Below are positions 44,323 to 53,356 of a DNA stretch of 64,000 bases, one piece after another (within the stretch, counting starts at the first letter, position 1; every line of letters starts with the position of its first letter). Origin of the DNA: Burkholderiales bacterium. Lineage in GTDB: Bacteria > Pseudomonadota > Gammaproteobacteria > Burkholderiales > Burkholderiaceae_C. The notes beneath the pieces were generated by a model. That model was not told the origin of the DNA. It saw only the letters and a program-made list of their open reading frames with translations, and did no database searches. The position numbers and the translations under genes are program-made. The DNA is taken from assembly GCA_029268225.1 (NCBI GenBank), contig JAJUGJ010000009.1, positions 51,707 through 115,706 of the forward strand, in the 5' to 3' direction.

Positions 44323-45819
44323 TTACCAACTGGTGCTGGCACCACCTCCTCCTGATCGGCCCCCACCCCACTCGCTGGACGACGACGAACTGCGTGATGA
44401 GTCGGACGAGGACGAGCTCGACGTGTGTGACGAGTGCGATGACGACGCCTGCGTTGAGATACGCGGAATGAGGTAACTCTGGCGGACCTTATGCCGGCAA
44501 TGCTGACACGCGTAAATGCGCACGCCCTTGCCCCGGGTCGTTTCCGAAGCGGGCGTGAGAACGGTGTCCTTCTCCAGCATGAGAGCGATGGTGCCGCACG
44601 CAGGACAGGACTCGTGCGACGAGTCGGCGTTCGGGAAGCTCACCCGCTCGGTAGCCGCGCAGCCTGTACACGCCCAGACGTCGTGTTCCAAGGAGCCGAC
44701 GCGCTCCTCTGTCTGCCGCGCGGCAGACAGGTGAACGTCTTCTTCCTGTTCGCTCAACAGGCGCATCGGCTTGCCGCAAGCCTCGCAGTCCCGCTCGCGC
44801 TTGCGGTAGCGCCCTCGCAGGCTCCACATGAAAGGCAAGTAGGCAAGGAAGGGCACGGGCATCCAGATCGCCATCCAGACCCAGAAGCCCCGTTGCGCCC
44901 CCAGCAGTTGGTGCAAACGCACGTGCTCCCGGTTGCGAAAAAGGGCTTGCGCGACCCGGTGCAGGCGCCTCGCCTGCCAAATGGCCATGATGATGAAATA
45001 GTCGTACAGCAACACGACCACCAGCCCCAGGCGGTGAGCAGCCGGCATCACATCGCCGAGTTGCACGATGCCCAAGGGCACCACAACGAAGCACAACAGC
45101 CAGATTGGCCGAGAATGGCGCATCGACACCGGTGGCAAGGCACTGTCCCCCACCTCGCGCGAGAAATAGCCCTGCATGTGCCTGACGGTGAAAAGCAGCA
45201 AGCCGATGAAAGCGATGGGCACGCCCACGATCCAGCGTATGACACGCCACCCATCGGCATCGATGGACAACGGTGCCACCGTCTGCTGGGCAGCAGCTGG
45301 ATCACGCAGGATGCGATCGACCTCGGTGAGGCCCGCCAGCAAGCCTTCGCCGTATCGACCCTCTTTGAAGGCCGGCTTCATGAGCTGCTGCTCGATGCGG
45401 TGACACAGCAAGTCCGGCAAAAGCCCCTCCAAACCATAGCCCGTGTGCATGCGCACCGTGCGCTGATCGCGCACCAGTACAACCAGCAGACCATCGTCGC
45501 GTGAACGGTTGCCGATGCCCCATAGCTCGAAGAGCTGCTGCGTGAAATCGAACACGTCGGCAGGACGCTCGATGTCCGCCAGGGCAACCACAGCGACCTG
45601 CACACCCAGATCGGTCTCGAGCTGGCTGAGCAGTTGCTCGATCTGTGCGGCGTGCACCGCATCAATGACCTGATCCGGGTTGGCGATGTGGCCCGCTCCG
45701 GCAGGACGCGGATTGGGCACGCTCTGAGGCGTGTACGCCGCCGACCAACTCAGGCCGCAGGCGAACAGCAGCACGCAGGCCAACGCCAGGGTGCAGGCTT
45801 GTCTGAATGAATGTGTCAT
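44323..45819 (-). CDS. TPM-domain membrane protein with zinc-ribbon-like region
   Basis: 498 residues from ATG 45819. Signal peptide about 1-27; TPM domain about 45-175 ('QIEQLLSQLETDLGVQVAVVALADIE', 'DGLLVVLVRDQRTVRMHTGYGLEGLLPD'); four hydrophobic segments (about 190-345). Then cytoplasmic CxxC pairs 'CEACGKPM', 'CTGCAATE', 'CPACGTIA' and 'CQHCRHKV', suggesting two zinc ribbons, and a Ser-rich tail ending in GGGRSGGGGASTSW, typical of YgcG-like proteins. TPM proteins are linked to membrane-protein quality control or photosystem repair; the role here is unknown. Confidence 0.88.
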   Translation of the reverse strand: MTHSFRQACTLALACVLLFACGLSWSAAYTPQSVPNPRPAGAGHIANPDQVIDAVHAAQIEQLLSQLETDLGVQVAVVALADIERPADVFDFTQQLFELWGIGNRSRDDGLLVVLVRDQRTVRMHTGYGLEGLLPDLLCHRIEQQLMKPAFKEGRYGEGLLAGLTEVDRILRDPAAAQQTVAPLSIDADGWRVIRWIVGVPIAFIGLLLFTVRHMQGYFSREVGDSALPPVSMRHSRPIWLLCFVVVPLGIVQLGDVMPAAHRLGLVVVLLYDYFIIMAIWQARRLHRVAQALFRNREHVRLHQLLGAQRGFWVWMAIWMPVPFLAYLPFMWSLRGRYRKRERDCEACGKPMRLLSEQEEDVHLSAARQTEERVGSLEHDVWACTGCAATERVSFPNADSSHESCPACGTIALMLEKDTVLTPASETTRGKGVRIYACQHCRHKVRQSYLIPRISTQASSSHSSHTSSSSSSDSSRSSSSSSEWGGGRSGGGGASTSW

Positions 45820-46002
45820 GGGCCGAGAGTCTGCACGGCCTGGGGCACGCACCGGGGTGTCGTGTCGGTCGTGCCCCCACAATGGGGGAAGGGCAGTGCC
45901 CGCGCCGTGTTCAAGCGCTACAGTCTCGCGCTCCAACCTTCACCAGGAAACCGTTCACGCAGGGTCGAGCAGCGCTCTTGGTGACCGCGTGAGGCGCACC
46001 GC

Positions 46003-47250
46003 ATGAACCCAGTCCCATTCGCGATCACCGTGGGCGTCCTCGAAGGGCTGCTGTTTTTTGCCGGCTTGTCGTGGCTCCTCGTGGGCTCCACCTTCCAATG
46101 GCAAAAAGCGGTGCCTTTCGTCCTGGCGGTGGCCTTGCCCGTCGGGGCCTTCATCGGCTGGCAATCGTTCAGGTCGGTGCTCGCCCAGCTCGGTCCGGGC
46201 CCCTCCTTCCTGCGCACGCTTGCCGTGGGCGTAGTGGGTGGCGCATTCATCGGGGTCGCCTTCATCCTGCTGATGCCCCTGCTGGCCGCCGATGAGAGGT
46301 ACAGCCTCTCAAGCCTGCTGCGCGTGGCACTGCCCAGCTGGCTCGCCATCGGCGCGGTGCTGGGCCTGCTCTACGCCACGCTCACCTGGCTGGTCAACGC
46401 GGCCCTGGTCCGGCTGGCGGTGCGCTGGCTGGCCCTCACGCCCGAGGCTTCGACACGCTCCCTGGCATCGCCCTCGCACTGGCTCGCCCTGGTGCTGGCC
46501 TCGCTGCTGGTCGCCGGGCTGCTCGTCACGACACGGGTTCGCCATGGCGGGCCAGAGCCCGAGGCCACCACGCCGGAGGTCATGACCGAGGTGACCGTCA
46601 CCACCAACGCACAAGGTCTGCAAGGTGCGGTGGGGCACGACGGACGCGAGATCGTGCCGCACCGATTTGCCTACGTCGACCAGATCAGCCTGCGCTTCCT
46701 GCTGGTGCGCACGATGAGCAACGAGGACGCACCACGTGCAGCCCCGCCTCGCCACGGCATCTGGTCGGTGGACGGCCAGCAGGTGATCGAACCCCGATAC
46801 GAAAGCATCGCGTATGTGGCTCGGCATCAGCGCTTCAGGGTTTCGCTGGGCGACGAGCCCCGGAAGTTCGGCTACCTCGATGAAGCCGGGCGCGAAGTGA
46901 TCCCCATCATCTACGACGTGCTCGAGCGCATCTCCAACACGGGTGAAGAGCCCACCAACGTGATCCGACTGGGCGAGCGCTATGGCTACGTGGACATCCG
47001 CACTGGCAAGGTGCTCATCGAGCCGGTGTATGACAGTGTCCAGATCTCCGAGAACATGGTCGACGCCCAAGGCCAGGGCATCTTGCTGGCTAAGCTGAAC
47101 GGCAAGTGGGGCGTGATCGACACGCGGGGACGCGCCCTCACCGGGTTCCGCTTCGACGAGATGGAGGAGGTGGACCACGAGACCTTGCGTGGCCGGCACG
47201 CCGATCAGGTCGAGACCATCAAGTTTCGTGACGGTGCGCTTCAGCCATGA
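46003..47250 (+). CDS. Membrane protein with WG repeats
   Basis: 415 residues. Four membrane segments in the first 180 residues (about 7-28, 35-55, 72-95, 108-135, plus one at 160-178). The C-terminal half holds WG-type beta-repeats: 'HGIWSVDGQQVIEPRYESI', 'FGYLDEAGREVIPIIYDVL', 'YGYVDIRTGKVLIEPVYDSV' and 'WGVIDTRGRALTGFRFDEM'. WG repeats usually mediate protein binding. Overlaps the next gene by ATGA. Confidence 0.83.
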   Translation: MNPVPFAITVGVLEGLLFFAGLSWLLVGSTFQWQKAVPFVLAVALPVGAFIGWQSFRSVLAQLGPGPSFLRTLAVGVVGGAFIGVAFILLMPLLAADERYSLSSLLRVALPSWLAIGAVLGLLYATLTWLVNAALVRLAVRWLALTPEASTRSLASPSHWLALVLASLLVAGLLVTTRVRHGGPEPEATTPEVMTEVTVTTNAQGLQGAVGHDGREIVPHRFAYVDQISLRFLLVRTMSNEDAPRAAPPRHGIWSVDGQQVIEPRYESIAYVARHQRFRVSLGDEPRKFGYLDEAGREVIPIIYDVLERISNTGEEPTNVIRLGERYGYVDIRTGKVLIEPVYDSVQISENMVDAQGQGILLAKLNGKWGVIDTRGRALTGFRFDEMEEVDHETLRGRHADQVETIKFRDGALQP

Positions 47251-47747
47251 TGAGGCTCGACCAAGCGCCCCTGCTGGGGCTCATTGACAAAGCCTTTGCT
47301 GAAGTGACACGCGGCGAGGGGATTTCCCTGCATGAAGCCGTGGCGCTGAACAACCACGCTTCCGAGCCCGAACGCCTGGCGGCGCGCCGCCAGGACGTCG
47401 ATGCACACTGGTGCGACGTGCCCAATGCCGACATCGCTGCCAATGATGCGGTGTTCTCCATCTTGGACCTCAAGGGCCATGTCTATTACGCGCCCGCGTA
47501 CATGGTCTGGTTCATCCGCACTGGATACGATACCGACTCCAACTCGGTGGAGGCGGCGCAGCGGGCCTTCAATCCCCGGGGGAAAACCGAGGGCGGTCGC
47601 CGCTACCGGCCGCATGAGATGTTTTCGTCCGAGCAGTGCGCATGCATCGCGCAGTATCTGCGCTACGTGGATGAGGTGCTCGACGACCCGTCGGGCGGCT
47701 CAACCGCCAGGGAATACATCGATGCTTACTGGGCGCAATTTCTGTGA
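47247..47747 (+). CDS. DUF6714-like protein
   Basis: 166 residues, soluble. 'LLGLIDKAFAEVTRGEGISLHEAVALNNHAS' then 'HWCDVPNADIAANDAVFSILDLKGHVYYAPAYMVWFIR' and 'MFSSEQCACIAQYLRYV' fit the pattern of DUF6714 proteins, as far as can be judged by eye. These are often found in immunity-type or accessory contexts with WG-repeat proteins. Translationally coupled to the WG-repeat membrane protein. Confidence 0.68.
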   Translation: MMRLDQAPLLGLIDKAFAEVTRGEGISLHEAVALNNHASEPERLAARRQDVDAHWCDVPNADIAANDAVFSILDLKGHVYYAPAYMVWFIRTGYDTDSNSVEAAQRAFNPRGKTEGGRRYRPHEMFSSEQCACIAQYLRYVDEVLDDPSGGSTAREYIDAYWAQFL

Positions 47748-47787
47748 GTAGCACAGGCTCTCACTCCCCCAGAGAAAAAAACGACTC

Positions 47788-48201
47788 ATGATCCGATTGC
47801 TGCGAAAAGTTCTCTCCGTGTTCATCGCCCTACCCGCCTTGCTCATCTTGGCGACCGGCGCGAATGGGCTCTACATCCACCTGGCCACCCCGGATGCCCC
47901 CATCGGCAGTTTTACGTTTTCCCTGGGCGGCGTGAAACATCGCCCACCAATGGATGGCGGCGCGGTGATCCCCTTTCCCGACGTGGATGGGCCGTCCGTG
48001 ACGGCTTACCCCGCCGCACCCTATCCGCAAAAACGGGGGCTACTGCTGGCATCGATCGTCAGCACCGCAGGCTTCGGACTGGCCTGCCTGGCACTCGCTG
48101 CCTGGCCAGTAAGGGGCAGTGGCCGCCGCGTCTCAGCCAAGCTGGGCTCGGCATTCCTGGCACTGAGCGTCGTGATCGCCGTCGCCGCGCCGTTTGTCTG
48201 A
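47788..48201 (+). CDS. Hypothetical small membrane protein
   Basis: 137 residues with three hydrophobic segments (about 8-30, 85-106, 115-135) and a periplasmic-type Pro/Gly-rich loop between the first two. No family recognised. Coding-like composition and position in a same-strand run of small genes support it as real. Confidence 0.62.
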   Translation: MIRLLRKVLSVFIALPALLILATGANGLYIHLATPDAPIGSFTFSLGGVKHRPPMDGGAVIPFPDVDGPSVTAYPAAPYPQKRGLLLASIVSTAGFGLACLALAAWPVRGSGRRVSAKLGSAFLALSVVIAVAAPFV

Positions 48202-48269
48202 CTTGGGCCTCACCTCTTCGGCTGTCCTGCAAAGCGAAATCCGGCGGACTGCGCCACCAGATCACCACT

Positions 48270-48497
48270 GTGCTGCACCATACTGGCTACAGAACGTACT
48301 CCCAACAAATGGTCGCGGCGAGGGCCAGTCGCTGGACTGCTTGGGCGCTGATTTTTTGCCAGGCGCTCGGCGAGCCCTACGCCAAGACCAGCATCGGGGC
48401 GCCATTCACCGACCTCAGCGTGAGCGAGGAGGAATTGGCGGCGATCGCCCTGCGGAAATCCCAGCGCTGCTGGGTGCGAAAGGAACCAATCGCGTGA
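48270..48497 (+). CDS. Possible small protein, 75 residues
   Basis: A frame ending 'LAAIALRKSQRCWVRKEPIA' whose TGA overlaps the GTG start of the next gene, the kind of GTGA coupling seen elsewhere in this window. ATG 48309 is an alternative start. The segment 'FCQALGEPYAKTSIGAPFTDLSVSEEELAAIA' has a plausible protein composition. No family recognised; could be a shortened gene. Confidence 0.4.
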   Translation: MLHHTGYRTYSQQMVAARASRWTAWALIFCQALGEPYAKTSIGAPFTDLSVSEEELAAIALRKSQRCWVRKEPIA

Positions 48498-48919
48498 CGC
48501 GCCAGCCCACGTTGCTCCACCTTGCCCTGCCCACCTATCTGCTGCTCGGCGTGGTCGCTGTGGCCTTGGCCGGCTGTCTGGACAACCCCTATCTGACGCA
48601 CGTCCGCAGCCTGCCGCCACCGCACCCGTATCCGCTGCGCGGGGTGCTGTGGGTCATGGCCATGATGAGCGTGCACACCGCTGCGGCCATGGCGATCCTG
48701 CGGCTGCACTCATGGCATAGGTCCTGGGGCCGCGCGCTCGCAGCCACCGGTCTCAGCACGATCTTGCTCCTGATTGCCGCCCTGGCATCGATGCACAGCC
48801 CACCGCACCACACGGCCTATCTGTGGTGGCTGCTGCTGATGGTTGCCGCACTGAGCGTGCTGACCGCCAGTTCCTCGGTTGCCGCCTGGCGACTGAGCTC
48901 GACCCTGCGTCACCTCTGA
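48494..48919 (+). CDS. Hypothetical membrane protein
   Basis: 141 residues from GTG 48494 (overlapping the previous stop). Four hydrophobic segments (about 9-29, 48-68, 78-98, 108-130). The first resembles a lipoprotein signal ('ALAGCLDNP'), so a lipid anchor is possible. No family recognised. Start is the least certain part. Confidence 0.55.
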   Translation: MTRQPTLLHLALPTYLLLGVVAVALAGCLDNPYLTHVRSLPPPHPYPLRGVLWVMAMMSVHTAAAMAILRLHSWHRSWGRALAATGLSTILLLIAALASMHSPPHHTAYLWWLLLMVAALSVLTASSSVAAWRLSSTLRHL

Positions 48920-48931
48920 GAACACACCATC

Positions 48932-49672
48932 ATGTGGCTGTATCAGCATCACACCTGTTCTGATCTGATTGACCTGGACCCAGATACGGGCCGGTGGCGA
49001 CACGTGCACGATGAGGAGAAGCCAAAGGGCGCGCGCGTGCTGGCGGACTTGCCGGTGCAAGGCAGTTACCTTGAAGAGGATGGCAGGAGGTACTTCAGCT
49101 ACTGGACCGATGACGGTCGCTTCGTGTTCTCGACCTCAACCGGTTGCGTCATCGAGATCTGTCGCAAACACGCCGATGGTCGGATCGAGATGCTCGTGCC
49201 CGGCTTGCATTGCGACATCGCCCCCACCCAACTTCCCGACGGTCGCCTGCATCCCGGCCACAGCGACGTCCGCCTGAAAGATGGCGTGGGCACCACGCTG
49301 TTCGAGGTGAGCTATCACTCTGCGCATTACGCGCGCCTGTTCAACAGTGACGTCACAGCGGCGGCCATGGTGCAGGATCTGTCCAGTTGGGACTTCTTCG
49401 TGGCTTTGCAAGGCGGCATTGAGATCTTCACCGAGCGTGCCAAGTCGGGGCGCTTGCAGTTGACGCTGGACGCGGACCTGGGGGCTGTGATCGACGGACG
49501 TCGTTTGCACAGGGACGAGTTGATGTATGGTTCATCGGGGGAGCGGTGCGTCAAATCGGGCGTGTGGGCCGCCGTGGATGATCTGCGCGAAACTGTGAGG
49601 CTGAAAGAAGGGGAGCTCCTGCCGCTGTGTCAGGGGCAAGTCACTCAGTGGGTATGGAGTCGATCGCTTTGA
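48932..49672 (+). CDS. Hypothetical protein, 246 residues
   Basis: Soluble, rich in aromatic and acidic residues ('HHTCSDLIDLDPDTGRWRHVHDEEK', 'YFSYWTDDGRFVF', 'YHSAHYARLFNSDVTAAAMVQDLSSWDFF'). No signal peptide, membrane segment or known motif. It overlaps the following HD gene by 19 bases. Position and codon use support a real gene. Confidence 0.62.
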   Translation: MWLYQHHTCSDLIDLDPDTGRWRHVHDEEKPKGARVLADLPVQGSYLEEDGRRYFSYWTDDGRFVFSTSTGCVIEICRKHADGRIEMLVPGLHCDIAPTQLPDGRLHPGHSDVRLKDGVGTTLFEVSYHSAHYARLFNSDVTAAAMVQDLSSWDFFVALQGGIEIFTERAKSGRLQLTLDADLGAVIDGRRLHRDELMYGSSGERCVKSGVWAAVDDLRETVRLKEGELLPLCQGQVTQWVWSRSL

Positions 49673-50265
49673 CAAACCCTCACCATGAAGACTGCGTGGA
49701 GGCTGCAGCAACGTTGTTGCTGCAGCTGTACGCCGAGCCGCATCGGGCGTATCACAACGCCGCCCATGTTCATGCCTTGCTGAGGCTCGCAGATGCACAT
49801 GCAGATTTGATGCGTGATCCTCTGGCGATCAGGCTGGCCATCTGGTTTCATGATGCGGTCTATGACACGGAGCTTCAGGACAATGAGGAGCGCAGCGCGT
49901 GCCTGGCGGCGCAAACCTTGTCTGACTGGCATTGCGACGGCGCCTTGATCGCATCCGTCGTGAGCAAGATTCGCGCGACGGCGGGGCACCGGTGGGAAGA
50001 CGGGGATCCAGATACGGCGCTGTTTCTGGATTTCGACCTGTCTGTGCTGGCGGCACCCGAGGCGGTGTATGACCGTTACGCGCTGCAGATTGCCCAGGAG
50101 TATGGGTGGGTGCCTCGGGCTGCCTACCAGGCGGGGCGGACCGAGGTGTTGCAGGGCTTTCTACGTCGCCCCCATCTGTACTTCACCGAATGCTTGCGTG
50201 CGCAGTGGGAAGCGCGTGCGCGCGTCAATCTGCAGCGTGAACTTCACTCGCTGACCGAGGCGTAA
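49654..50265 (+). CDS. HD superfamily predicted metal-dependent phosphohydrolase
   Basis: 203 residues from ATG 49654. 'EPHRAYHNAAHVHALL' and 'AIWFHDAVYDTELQDNEERSA' provide the His/Asp metal ligands of the COG4339-type HD family; 'FLDFDLSVLAAPEAVYDRYALQIAQEYGWVPRAAYQAGRTEVLQGFLRRPHLYFT' is the conserved C-terminus. Substrate unknown, perhaps a nucleotide. Convergent with the NadR-like gene. Confidence 0.87.
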   Translation: MESIALTNPHHEDCVEAAATLLLQLYAEPHRAYHNAAHVHALLRLADAHADLMRDPLAIRLAIWFHDAVYDTELQDNEERSACLAAQTLSDWHCDGALIASVVSKIRATAGHRWEDGDPDTALFLDFDLSVLAAPEAVYDRYALQIAQEYGWVPRAAYQAGRTEVLQGFLRRPHLYFTECLRAQWEARARVNLQRELHSLTEA

Positions 50266-50321
50266 GGTGATGGCGACTGGAGCCGCTGATACACCTACCT
50301 TACCGCGCCGTTCGGTCGAAC

Positions 50322-51365
50322 TCACGGACACTGAAGGTATGCAAGCACCTGTTCCACACGTTGCATCAGCGGCCCGCTGACACGCACAACCGCTTCGCTG
50401 CGACGGAGCAGCTGATCGCGATACCAGGCTTGCTGCCGATCACGAAAAGCCGCGTCTTGCCGGGTACCGTCCTGGACAAAGTCGAAGTCTGCCTCGCACA
50501 GCACGATCAGGTCATAGCGGTGTGCTGCCATCTCAATCAGTGCATCAGGTTGCTGGTCGAACATCCATCCGGCGTATCCGAGGGTGGTCAAAGGCGAGGT
50601 GTCGCAAAACAAAAAGCGGTGGGTTTGTTGGGCCAGCAGACGTTCACGCTCCAGTTGAACACGGGCAATCTCCATCAAATCAGCCAGGGTCAAACGACCT
50701 TCGCACTGTGCCCAGCGCTCGCGCCCATACTCGGGCACCCAGGCCGCCCCCGTCCTGCTCGCCAAAGCCTGGGCCAGGGTGGTTTTGCCTGTGGATTCGC
50801 CGCCCACAAGGGCAACCCGCAGGACAAAGTCCTTATACACCTCGGGCGCCAGGGCCCATCGGTGGGCATGCACATCGGCGCGGATCTGCGTCGCACAGAC
50901 AGGCACCTGATGGCGACCGACGTCGACCCTGACGGGTGAGACGATGCGTCCCCACTCACGGCCCAGACGTTCGCAGGTCGCCTCGACATAGGACTCGCTG
51001 GCGAACATCGCATCGGGTTGCTCTCGCAGCACATGGGTCAACAACCACGTCAGCCAATCCTGGTGTGTGGCATCGTCGGCGTTGTTGGGTGGCATGGGCC
51101 GCCACGGCAGAGACAAGGCCGCGCAGCGCGCACGCACCGTCTCATCATCGAGCTGAACATTGCACACCTGCGGAAAGCGACGCTGCACCCAGCGCTCGCG
51201 TCGTTCACGCTCACAGCCTGCCCACTCGGGTTGGCTGTAGCCCAGCACCGTGACGCGTTCGCAATGATCGAGTGCCTGCTGGATGACCAGTTCATGCCCT
51301 CGGTGCAAGGGTGAGAATTTCCCCACGACCAAGCCATGTGCCCAGCGTGACGAGCCGCCCCTCAT
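50322..51365 (-). CDS. nadR: NadR-type NMN adenylyltransferase / nicotinamide riboside kinase
   Basis: 347 residues from ATG 51365, overlapping the pnuC stop. N-terminal nucleotidyltransferase domain 'GLVVGKFSPLHRGHELVIQQAL' (GKFxPxHxGH) and C-terminal kinase P-loop 'VALVGGESTGKTTLAQALA'. The later 'LFCDTSPLTTLGYAGWMF' and 'DLIVLCEADFDFVQDGTRQD' are typical of the NadR RNK domain. Unlike the E. coli protein it has no N-terminal HTH, so it is purely enzymatic: nicotinamide riboside to NMN to NAD. Fed by the adjacent PnuC. Confidence 0.93.
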   Translation of the reverse strand: MRGGSSRWAHGLVVGKFSPLHRGHELVIQQALDHCERVTVLGYSQPEWAGCERERRERWVQRRFPQVCNVQLDDETVRARCAALSLPWRPMPPNNADDATHQDWLTWLLTHVLREQPDAMFASESYVEATCERLGREWGRIVSPVRVDVGRHQVPVCATQIRADVHAHRWALAPEVYKDFVLRVALVGGESTGKTTLAQALASRTGAAWVPEYGRERWAQCEGRLTLADLMEIARVQLERERLLAQQTHRFLFCDTSPLTTLGYAGWMFDQQPDALIEMAAHRYDLIVLCEADFDFVQDGTRQDAAFRDRQQAWYRDQLLRRSEAVVRVSGPLMQRVEQVLAYLQCP

Positions 51366-51943
51366 GCTGCCAACCTCTCGCGCCGGGACCAAACCCACCA
51401 GCCATGCCAAGCGTTGAACCAGAACAGCGTGTAAAGCATCGCCGTCACGTACAGCTCGCGTGACAGGTACAAGGGCACCGAAATGGTGTTGACCAGAATC
51501 CAGCAAGGCCACGTTTCTCGGCGTGCCTGCATCAACAGCAACTGTGCGATGACGCTGAGGATCAGAACCGCCGAGTCCCAAAAGGGAGCGTAAGCGTCGG
51601 TCCACGCCTTGAGCAGGGCGCCGTATCCCAAGGTGACCACCCACGCCACCACGAAAAGGATCATCAGCGAGTTGGGCGACAAAGGCGCACGGGGGGTCAG
51701 CTGGCTGCTGATGCGCCGCCGTTGCCAATGCCGCCAGCCCCAGAAGCTGGTCAGCACAAAGAACACCTGCAAAGTCGTTTCAGCATAAAGCCGAGTATGA
51801 AAAAACAGCATGCCGTACAGCAAGCAACCGATGATGCCCGTGGGCCAAGTGGCGATGTGTTGCCTGGCTGCCAGCCATACCGACGCCGCCGTGACGCCTG
51901 TGGCAGACCATTCCAGCAGCGTAAGAGGTGCAATGGATGTCAT
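51362..51943 (-). CDS. pnuC: Nicotinamide riboside transporter PnuC
   Basis: 193 residues from ATG 51943, overlapping the AMP-ligase stop (ATGA). Six to seven short membrane segments; 'LLEWSATGVTAASVWLAARQHIATWPTGIIGCLLYGMLFF', 'FFVLTSFWGWRHW' and 'WILVNTISVPLYLSRELYVTAMLYTLFWFNAWHGWWVW' are PnuC family features (WxxG..GC and the W..VN..S..LY motif). Imports nicotinamide riboside across the inner membrane; NadR traps it by phosphorylation. Confidence 0.93.
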   Translation of the reverse strand: MTSIAPLTLLEWSATGVTAASVWLAARQHIATWPTGIIGCLLYGMLFFHTRLYAETTLQVFFVLTSFWGWRHWQRRRISSQLTPRAPLSPNSLMILFVVAWVVTLGYGALLKAWTDAYAPFWDSAVLILSVIAQLLLMQARRETWPCWILVNTISVPLYLSRELYVTAMLYTLFWFNAWHGWWVWSRRERLAA

Positions 51944-53349
51944 GACCGATGAGTGTGTGTGTCTGTAGCCCCGGGCAGATCGCTGGTGTATTGGCGCACC
52001 TTGTCTTGTTCGGCGAGAGGGCTGAACGACAGGGGCAGCTTGCCCAGACAGCCCACGATCAGCTCCCTCAACCGGACCTCGATGCGCGTCATGTCGCCTT
52101 GGCCCGCCCCCAGGAATGCATCGATGCGCAAGTGCAGATGGCCGTTGGCCTGCTGGTGCAAGGCGAAGCGCCGCAATGGCAGAGACCGCAATGCCTGTGA
52201 CAGCTCGATGTTGTTGACCCACTGACCCTGGGCATGCCTGAAGCGAACAGGAGGGCGCCCCTGCAGATCGGCCAGCGCCGGGCCGAGCGGTGTGTCGATC
52301 CAGCGGGCGTGGTCACCGGTGCGGTAGCGCAGCAGAGGCAAACAGGGGTTGATGCCGCCCGTGAGGGTGATCTCGCCGCGCTCGCCCGGCGAAACGGCTT
52401 GACCCTGGTCGTCCAGTAGCTCCACGTACAGGCCTGGCTGCAGCAGCACAAATGCATCGACATGCGGCACATAGGCTGCAATCGGGCCGGCCTCGTTCAT
52501 GGAGTAGATGTCCAGAACGGGCGCACAGAAGTGGTTCTCCAACTGCGCGCGCAGCCCTGCATGGAGCGCCATCGACGTGGACAGCAGTGCGCGTGGGCGA
52601 TGCCGCATCGACAGCTCGGCCAAGGCACTCAGTGAGATCGGATCGCCCGAAATCAGCTCCGGTTTCAAGGCGTCGAGATAGGCGCCCCGATCATCGGGAT
52701 GTCGCCACTCTGAAGGGTGCAGGTTGATCTTGGCCAGTCCGCATTCACCGCGCAAAGGGTTGACGGAGACGTAGGTGAAGCAGCGTTGTTGGTAGCCCGC
52801 GAGCACGACCCCCACATCGCCGCGACCAGCTTGTGGGCGCACATCGAGCAGGCGCAGCGCGCGATGGTGCAGCGCCTGATACGCTGCAGCCACCAGAGGC
52901 AAGGTGGGCACCCGCAGCGGGTGCCCTGTTGTGCCGCTGGTGCTGAAGCACAGCAAGCGATCAGTCTGACGACTGCGCGGGACATGACGCGCCAGGTGCC
53001 ATGCGAGGTCAGATCGCTCTCGTGTCCGGATGGACGCCCAGCCCCGATGCAATGTGAGCGGATGAGGCCAATCACGCACATCGCCAGCCCAGCGCAACAA
53101 CCACGGCCAGAGCCATGCGGGTGGTGTGCGCCCCGGCACCTGTGCGTGCTGAAGCCACTGATGCTGCACACGCGCCTTGATCCGCATGATGCGCGTCATG
53201 CGGTGCCCGCTGTAGTTGCGAAATGTCGGCGCAGCCGGATGCTCACGCATGTGCCTCAGCATCGCCAAGCCGTGGAGGCTCAAATCTGGCAACCTTTGGG
53301 GACAAGTCAGTGCTTGCTCATCAGCTGGAGTGGATGGACGCGTGCTCAT
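51940..53349 (-). CDS. PaaK/F390-synthetase-like AMP-forming ligase in the pnuC-nadR operon
   Basis: 469 residues from ATG 53349. Adenylate-forming enzyme motifs: P-loop 'LLCFSTSGTTGHPLRVP', 'LDIYSMNEAGPIAAYVP' and 'LPLLRYRTGDHARWIDTPLGP', followed by a small C-terminal domain ('VNNIELSQALRSLPLRRFALHQQANGHLHLRIDAFLG'). It resembles phenylacetate-CoA ligase and coenzyme F390 synthetase more than acyl-CoA synthetases. ATGA-coupled to pnuC and seven bases after the membrane-protein gene. No known role for such an enzyme in NAD salvage; it could adenylate an acyl or a nicotinate-like acid. Confidence 0.8.
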   Translation of the reverse strand: MSTRPSTPADEQALTCPQRLPDLSLHGLAMLRHMREHPAAPTFRNYSGHRMTRIMRIKARVQHQWLQHAQVPGRTPPAWLWPWLLRWAGDVRDWPHPLTLHRGWASIRTRERSDLAWHLARHVPRSRQTDRLLCFSTSGTTGHPLRVPTLPLVAAAYQALHHRALRLLDVRPQAGRGDVGVVLAGYQQRCFTYVSVNPLRGECGLAKINLHPSEWRHPDDRGAYLDALKPELISGDPISLSALAELSMRHRPRALLSTSMALHAGLRAQLENHFCAPVLDIYSMNEAGPIAAYVPHVDAFVLLQPGLYVELLDDQGQAVSPGERGEITLTGGINPCLPLLRYRTGDHARWIDTPLGPALADLQGRPPVRFRHAQGQWVNNIELSQALRSLPLRRFALHQQANGHLHLRIDAFLGAGQGDMTRIEVRLRELIVGCLGKLPLSFSPLAEQDKVRQYTSDLPGATDTHTHRS

Positions 53350-53356
53350 GATCGCC